Of a stretch of 35,711 bases of DNA, positions 32,701 through 35,711 are shown piece by piece (the stretch's first letter is position 1; each line of letters opens with the position of its first letter). This DNA is from Diaporthe sp. PMI_573 (Eukaryota > Ascomycota > Sordariomycetes > Diaporthales > Diaporthaceae), in the NCBI GenBank assembly GCA_021399435.1, contig JAJTUP010000186.1:1-35711 (forward strand), in the 5' to 3' direction. The translations under genes and the position numbers were made by a program. The notes below the pieces were generated by a model, which had not been told where the DNA came from, did not search any database, and was given only the letters and a program-made list of their open reading frames with translations.

Positions 32701-33756
32701 GCCCTGGAAATGAAGGTTTCCACGTACGACCCATGTCTGCTGTTTACTACAAATGGGCCGCACGAATTTGGGTTGGTTGGAATGCAGACAGACGATACAT
32801 TTGGGTTTGCAACCCCCCTATTCTCTGGGAGGGAAGAAAAGGAATTGGAGAAGAAGAAGTTCCGTGCAAAGGACAAGCAAATGCTGGGACCACAACAGCC
32901 AATTGAATTCAATGGAGGAAGGATTGAACTTGATGAGGACAATATTACCTTCGTACAGAAGGGACAAATCGCAAACCTTCGCCTAATCGATCCAGAAGCA
33001 GAAGATAGACCCCAACAGTACGTCGCACAACGTGCGAGGGGTGCATATGTTGCTTCAATATGTCAACCGGAAGCAGCGTACGACCTATCAGTGGCCGCAC
33101 AAATCAAGGATCCCGAGAAGAAAGATATAGAGGCACTCAACGTACGAATCAAGTGGCAAATGGAAAATCCTGAAAGAGGAATAACATTTGTACCACTGGA
33201 CCTTGAACGTGCGAAGCTCTATGTTTTTACAGACGGGTCTTTTGCCAACAACATGGATCTTAGCTCACAGCTAGGATTTATTATTGTACTGGCAATGGAA
33301 GCTGGCCGTACGAGAGAGGACTTTGAAATCTGTGGAAACATCATCCATTGGAGCTCAACTAAGTGCAAAAGAGTGACTCGAAGCGTACTGGCGAGTGAGC
33401 TGTATGGGATGATGACTGGATTTGACAGTGGCATGGCACTTAGTACGACACTCAACCAGATTATGACCTGTCTGGAAATGCCAAGAATTCCAGTCGTTAT
33501 CTGTACAGATTCAAGATCATTGTACGACTGTCTAGTTAGGCTGGGCACGACAGATGAGAAGAGACTGATGATTGACATCATGTCACTGAGGGAAGCGTAC
33601 GAAAAGAAAGAAATTTCTGAAGTACGGTGGATCGATGGGAAGGACAACCCAGCTGATGCTTGTACGAAGAAGGCACCAAATGGAGCATTGGAAAAGCTGA
33701 TCTCAACAAATACGTTAAAGATCAGGGTGGAGGCGTACGTGGAACGCCTCAGCTAG
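29710..33756 (+). CDS. gag C-terminus-pol polyprotein of C1
   Basis: The 1348-codon frame is the same as gag upstream; ATG 29710 is just the first Met after the break. Order: capsid end; zinc knuckle CFVCKKDGCWSTNH (residues 181-194); protease LWDTGA (Asp302); integrase zinc site H430/H435/C465/C468 and catalytic D495, D550, E586 (35 residues between the last two); two AT-hooks RGRPRK (769-774) and RGRPRR (785-790); RT with DITQAY (D937) and MQTDDT (D1028, D1029), the fungal copia variant of YVDD; RNase H with D1175, E1230, D1267 and a DNPADACTKK end. All key residues are intact, so pol looks functional. It would process gag, copy the RNA and insert the cDNA. The AT-hooks may influence target choice. 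Confidence 0.95.
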   Translation: MDTHFNTTMNHSQYWADWTTLSFVRVRKENPDKTLPEVLETLLDKLQLVQRALGEGYQGEIALRTTVVRACRAVPELEPAMINQKPTCEALFADLRAALQVAMERDSIQQFMSHEEAGINFVDRRYSSNFKDRQRTSYNHQSSPQTPFRPNNHHSSARISFRPRQQQPFKPYRTTAKTMKCFVCKKDGCWSTNHTDKERIDARKQYLQACEDFKQEPILEEEKFATYLLEYEGEDPLCEVEGSLFDPWDTDNEAIPQQNLVDFAFNHRTTGEDIYTAPKVTEASQFVLHDPYSTKYQGELWDTGAAKFSTVGMLQALAYVRENPGTKIKWGADTAKVKFGDSDAISAVGTIKVVNQLGSVTYHILDTSTPFLFSLYDADRLKAYFNNLSDVIVQGDTTIPVVRKWGHAFFNTSRTEAGVFLTEPQLRRLHRRFGHPRTDRLYKLLRNAGHDDVEEAILEKIQKFCHFCQLHDPSPRRFKFSIKDESHFNYEVVIDVVHLGERNVLHVIDSDTSFQAATFLNSLSARDTWNALCKCWIYTYIGPPDHIVHDPGTNFASEEFRNNAKIMGITCEEMPIEAHWALGKVERSHGPLRRAFEILKAEIGYCTDDETLLQMAVKALNDTAGPNGIVPTLLVFGAYPRISQDSPPSPDIARRALAVQKAMKMLRTIRAEVEVNRAINTRNGPDLQSTLSLPIQSDVLIWRENKGWKGPYKVDSIEGHTITVGTTNGPIQIRATHVKPYYRTVEAIPQDELDTPQPIVREQPQPRKRGRPRKATVQAIQPRRRGRPRRAAVRPTFVTYMQWLPGIFLTQKEKDSYDLAVKLRQDNVITTPGRPFEESDALEIDALASEDVFQFIRYDARRHSGLRIFKTRMVREVKNRSTKPIEKSRLVVQGYGDSEKEAILTQAPTIQRMSQGLILALGPTLVQQFNCQGELRDITQAYTQSRDPLTRTILAELPAELHDRYPPGTILLIQKPLYGLAESGLHWYKTYHSHHTEALEMKVSTYDPCLLFTTNGPHEFGLVGMQTDDTFGFATPLFSGREEKELEKKKFRAKDKQMLGPQQPIEFNGGRIELDEDNITFVQKGQIANLRLIDPEAEDRPQQYVAQRARGAYVASICQPEAAYDLSVAAQIKDPEKKDIEALNVRIKWQMENPERGITFVPLDLERAKLYVFTDGSFANNMDLSSQLGFIIVLAMEAGRTREDFEICGNIIHWSSTKCKRVTRSVLASELYGMMTGFDSGMALSTTLNQIMTCLEMPRIPVVICTDSRSLYDCLVRLGTTDEKRLMIDIMSLREAYEKKEISEVRWIDGKDNPADACTKKAPNGALEKLISTNTLKIRVEAYVERLS

Positions 33757-34331
33757 AAGGAATAAGGGCGTGATTATAAGGAGGAATAAGGGAAGAGGTG
33801 CTTGACTGGAGGGTACGAGGACAAGAAGAAATGGACTGGAGGGTACGAGGACAAGAAGAAAAAGCTGCAGGACAGCCGCACGAAAAAAAAAAACTTGAGG
33901 ACTGAAGGGAGACAGGCCCAGGACAGGCCCAGGACGCACGATGGAAAGGCCCAGGACAGCTACAGGACAGCTTCAGGACGCACAAAGGACACAGCCAGGA
34001 CAACTCAGGACATGGCTAGGACTGCTCAAGGACGTACGAGGACAGGTCCAGGACACACCAGGACAGAGCCAGGACACTTCAGATCGCACGAAAACAACCA
34101 AAGGCAAACCCAGGACAGTGTCAGGCTACATAAGGACGGCCAAGAATTGGCCCAGGGGAACCAGAAAGGGAAGACCCCAACCGTGCGACAGAACATTTCA
34201 CAAAAGAGCAGGCGACTTTCGCACAAAGAAAAACGGTCAGAGGGGAGTCAATTTGTGGTAGTGTACAAAAAGCTCAACGCACGACTCAACCCAGCTCACG
34301 AAAATTCACCACCCTCCGTACGATCCTCCCC
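33757..34331 (+). repeat. 3' region of C1 with repeats
   Basis: Two tandem copies of a 30-bp unit (GACTGGAGGGTACGAGGACA...) occupy 33804-33863. The following ~250 bp are low-complexity, built around CAGGACA / CCAGGAC words. A plus-strand frame of 181 codons (33802-34347) crosses the area and encodes Arg-Thr-Gln-Asp-rich repeats. I regard it as a by-product of the repeat rather than a gene. The segment separates the end of pol from the antisense ORF. Confidence 0.7.
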
Positions 34332-34951
34332 CTACTCGATCACCTGAGCGTTGCGCCAGGGATCAATCACCATGTCCTCCATCTTGACGCTGGCATTACT
34401 GCGAGCATCGTCCGAATCATCCTCCTCGTCATCGTTGTCTGAGTCGTACGACTCATCATCCTCATCCTCCGAGTCGGACGGCTGATTGCTATCATGGTGG
34501 CCGCAACGATTGCCGTGCGACTACTAGACGCACTCAGCACAAGCGCCACCACAGAATCCATCGATGCGCACACAGGCCTCGGTACGACAGGTAACCCGAC
34601 GGTTACCACACTTCTGGGGACAGCGGCCAGCCACATTGCCGCGCGACTGGATGATGATCGCACGGAAGTAGCTCTCTCGACGAATAAGCTTGGCCCAAGC
34701 CAGCTGAATCGTGTCGCCGTCGGCCATCCGAATCGAGATATCGCGCAAAGGGAGACGGCAGGCGTTGCGCTCCTCATCCTGTTTTTCGTACGTTAGCAAG
34801 GGCATGTCGTGCGAAGGGGAGGAAGGGTAGTACGAACACTGGTGCACATCGCGAGAAGGAACCGGCGGTTGACCACCTGGCTAGTCGGAAGGTTCAGCCA
34901 GCGCACCCCGTCCAGCTCGTCGACAGTCATGACCCCGAAAGCGTTGGCCAT
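34332..34951 (-). pseudogene. Antisense spliced Cys-rich (DUF3716-like) ORF of C1
   Basis: On the minus strand ATG at 34951 opens MANAFGVMTVDELDGVRW and exon 1 ends at 34838. A 59-nt intron (34779-34837) has donor GTTCGT, branch site GCTAAC and acceptor AAACAG. Exon 2 runs on as DEERNACRLPLRDISIRM, then the Cys region CPQKCGNRRVTCRTEACV, RIDGFCGGACAECV and SHGNRC, then an acidic tail (SDSEDEDDESYDSDNDDEED) to TAG at 34332-34334. Two adjacent TAG codons (34521-34526) interrupt the Cys region. Both lie where CCA-to-CTA on the plus strand would turn Trp codons into stops, a RIP-type change. The domain fits the fungal Cys-rich family I recall as DUF3716. The ORF is opposite to gag-pol and tail-to-tail with it. 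It may be a captured host gene or a native accessory gene; function is unknown. Confidence 0.65.
34441..34454. other. 14-bp palindrome GAGTCGTACGACTC
   Basis: This is a perfect palindrome centred on GTAC, the fullest symmetric version of the TCGTAC/GTACGA half-motif that is dispersed over the whole copia element. It lies inside the acidic-tail coding part of the antisense ORF. Confidence 0.6.
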
Positions 34952-35503
34952 CGTGTGAAAGGTTTGGTGACGATGGGGGGGTAAGTTTTGAAGATGTTTT
35001 TGATCGCACGACACACAAGGTGTGTGTGTGTGTGTATGTGTGTGTGTGTGTGAGAGAGAGAAAGAGTGTCGTGCGATAGAGAAGAGAAGAAGGGAAGGTT
35101 GAAGCAAAAGGCGAAAGGCGTGAGGTTTTTGTGCTGGCACCAGAAGGGCGCTGTGCACAGACCACCTCAACTGGCTGAAAAAAAGGGTCACTCGTACAAG
35201 TGAGTCACAGGCAACAGTCCCTTCTAGCCTTCTGGCCAGTACGATGAGAGTCGTGAGAAAAGGTGGTTGGAAAGCAGGTCAGAAGGGGTGCTGAAAAGAA
35301 GGTTGAGAAAGTTAGTGCAATAAGTGCTTGATCTGGACCACCAAGTGGGGGTTCACTTACATCGCACGCCCACCAAAACCATGGCAGCACAACCTGCCTG
35401 GGCAGGGTGATTTTCATTTGTTATGGGAAAAGGGCGTACGAGCAATTCAACTTGCTCGACCGGCCCAAAGGGAGTGTGCGATCAGAAAACAAAAGACCCC
35501 CAG
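34952..35503 (-). promoter_or_regulatory. Putative promoter of the antisense ORF; microsatellite
   Basis: Upstream of the antisense ATG is a TG/GA microsatellite (35021-35060, with one TA break). On the minus strand it reads as a CT/CA tract, a usual feature of fungal core promoters. A perfect 12-bp inverted repeat (ATCGCACGACAC at 35003-35014, GTGTCGTGCGAT at 35066-35077) flanks it. Its arms are again the TCGCACGA motif. The rest up to the LTR shows no gene. Promoter function is inferred from position only. Confidence 0.4.
35484..35503 (+). other. Polypurine tract of C1
   Basis: The bases AGAAAACAAAAGACCCCCAG abut the 3' LTR. The A/G-rich first part fits a plus-strand primer, but the run of C before TGTTGG is atypical. 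Confidence 0.45.
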
Positions 35504-35711
35504 TGTTGGAATAGCACTGAGGCTGATCGCACATAGCCATATTGGCTAGGGAGGATGACTAAGCAGGCAAGGGAGTGCATGCAGACCTCTTAGGTCTGCG
35601 CGCGAAGTTCCCCGCTTGTTTCATAGTTTACACAGACATCAACGAATTCAGAATCAATTGCACAGACACGTACGTACGTACATTACGCCATATGGCAAAG
35701 GCCCATCAACA
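35504..35711 (+). repeat. 3' LTR of C1 (208 bp, complete)
   Basis: It matches the 5' LTR over its full length and ends CATCAACA on the last base of the window. Differences from the 5' copy are a few single-base changes best explained as indels (GGCTAGGGAGG against GGCTAGGAGG; GGGAGTGC against GGGTAGTGC; GGCCCATC against GGCCATTC). The near identity points to a recent insertion. Confidence 0.95.

Larger units (their letters stand above)
28218..35711 (+). mobile_element. C1: full-length Ty1/copia retrotransposon, not RIPed
   Basis: The element is 7,494 bp with 208-bp LTRs and the order gag, protease, integrase, RT, RNase H, which defines copia. GC content is normal and CpA-to-TpA decay is nearly absent, in sharp contrast to the AT-rich DNA on its left. 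All pol catalytic residues are present. Departures from a standard element are two small frame breaks in gag, a long 1.75-kb 3' region with an antisense spliced ORF, and dense GTACG-type motifs throughout. The window ends on the last LTR base, so the target duplication cannot be tested; the left flank is GTATT. Confidence 0.95.

Noticed and set aside
33802..34347. 181-codon plus-strand frame in the copia 3' region
   Set aside because: It follows the CAGGACA-type low-complexity repeat and has no domain. It is kept only as a remark within the repeat feature.

Overview
The window reads as chromosomal DNA of a filamentous ascomycete. Introns are about 50-60 nt, one with a textbook GCTAAC branch site. 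The interior shows saturating C-to-T and G-to-A change of the kind produced by repeat-induced point mutation (RIP): CpA and TpG are scarce, TpA is abundant, and coding frames are full of TAG/TAA in place of CAG/CAA/TGG. I cannot name the species.

Layout: (1) 1-3792 is GC-balanced, apparently single-copy DNA with a casein-kinase-1-like pseudogene on the minus strand. (2) 3793-28217 is AT-rich, RIP-degraded and built of nested transposons. G1 is a chromodomain Ty3/gypsy element on the minus strand (3793-11864) with a pogo/Fot1-like DNA transposon (6068-7928) inside its integrase. G2 is a plus-strand relative (11865-14606) that starts inside the gag of G1. G3 is a 13.1 kb Ty3/gypsy element of another lineage on the minus strand (14607-27739), with both LTRs and a 1.17 kb tandem duplication in reverse transcriptase. 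A scrap of a further chromodomain element follows (27740-28217). (3) 28218-35711 is a full-length, essentially un-RIPed Ty1/copia element whose second LTR ends on the last base of the window.

The most striking pattern is shared by three otherwise different LTR retrotransposons (G1, G3 and the copia element). In each, the space between the end of pol and the 3' LTR holds an open frame on the opposite strand, tail-to-tail with pol, encoding a cysteine-rich protein. In G3 and copia it resembles one fungal Cys-rich domain (from memory DUF3716: a C-x-V/I-x-G-F ... G-A/V-C-x-x-C ... G-x-x-C pattern). In G1 it is a Cys-pair region plus coiled coil. G2 is truncated and cannot be judged.

The copia element has two more unusual traits. 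A short motif of the form GTACG/GCACG/GTGCG (either strand) is scattered at high density through its coding and non-coding parts. Two AT-hook motifs lie between integrase and reverse transcriptase, which could steer it to AT-rich DNA such as the RIP-degraded tract in which it sits.
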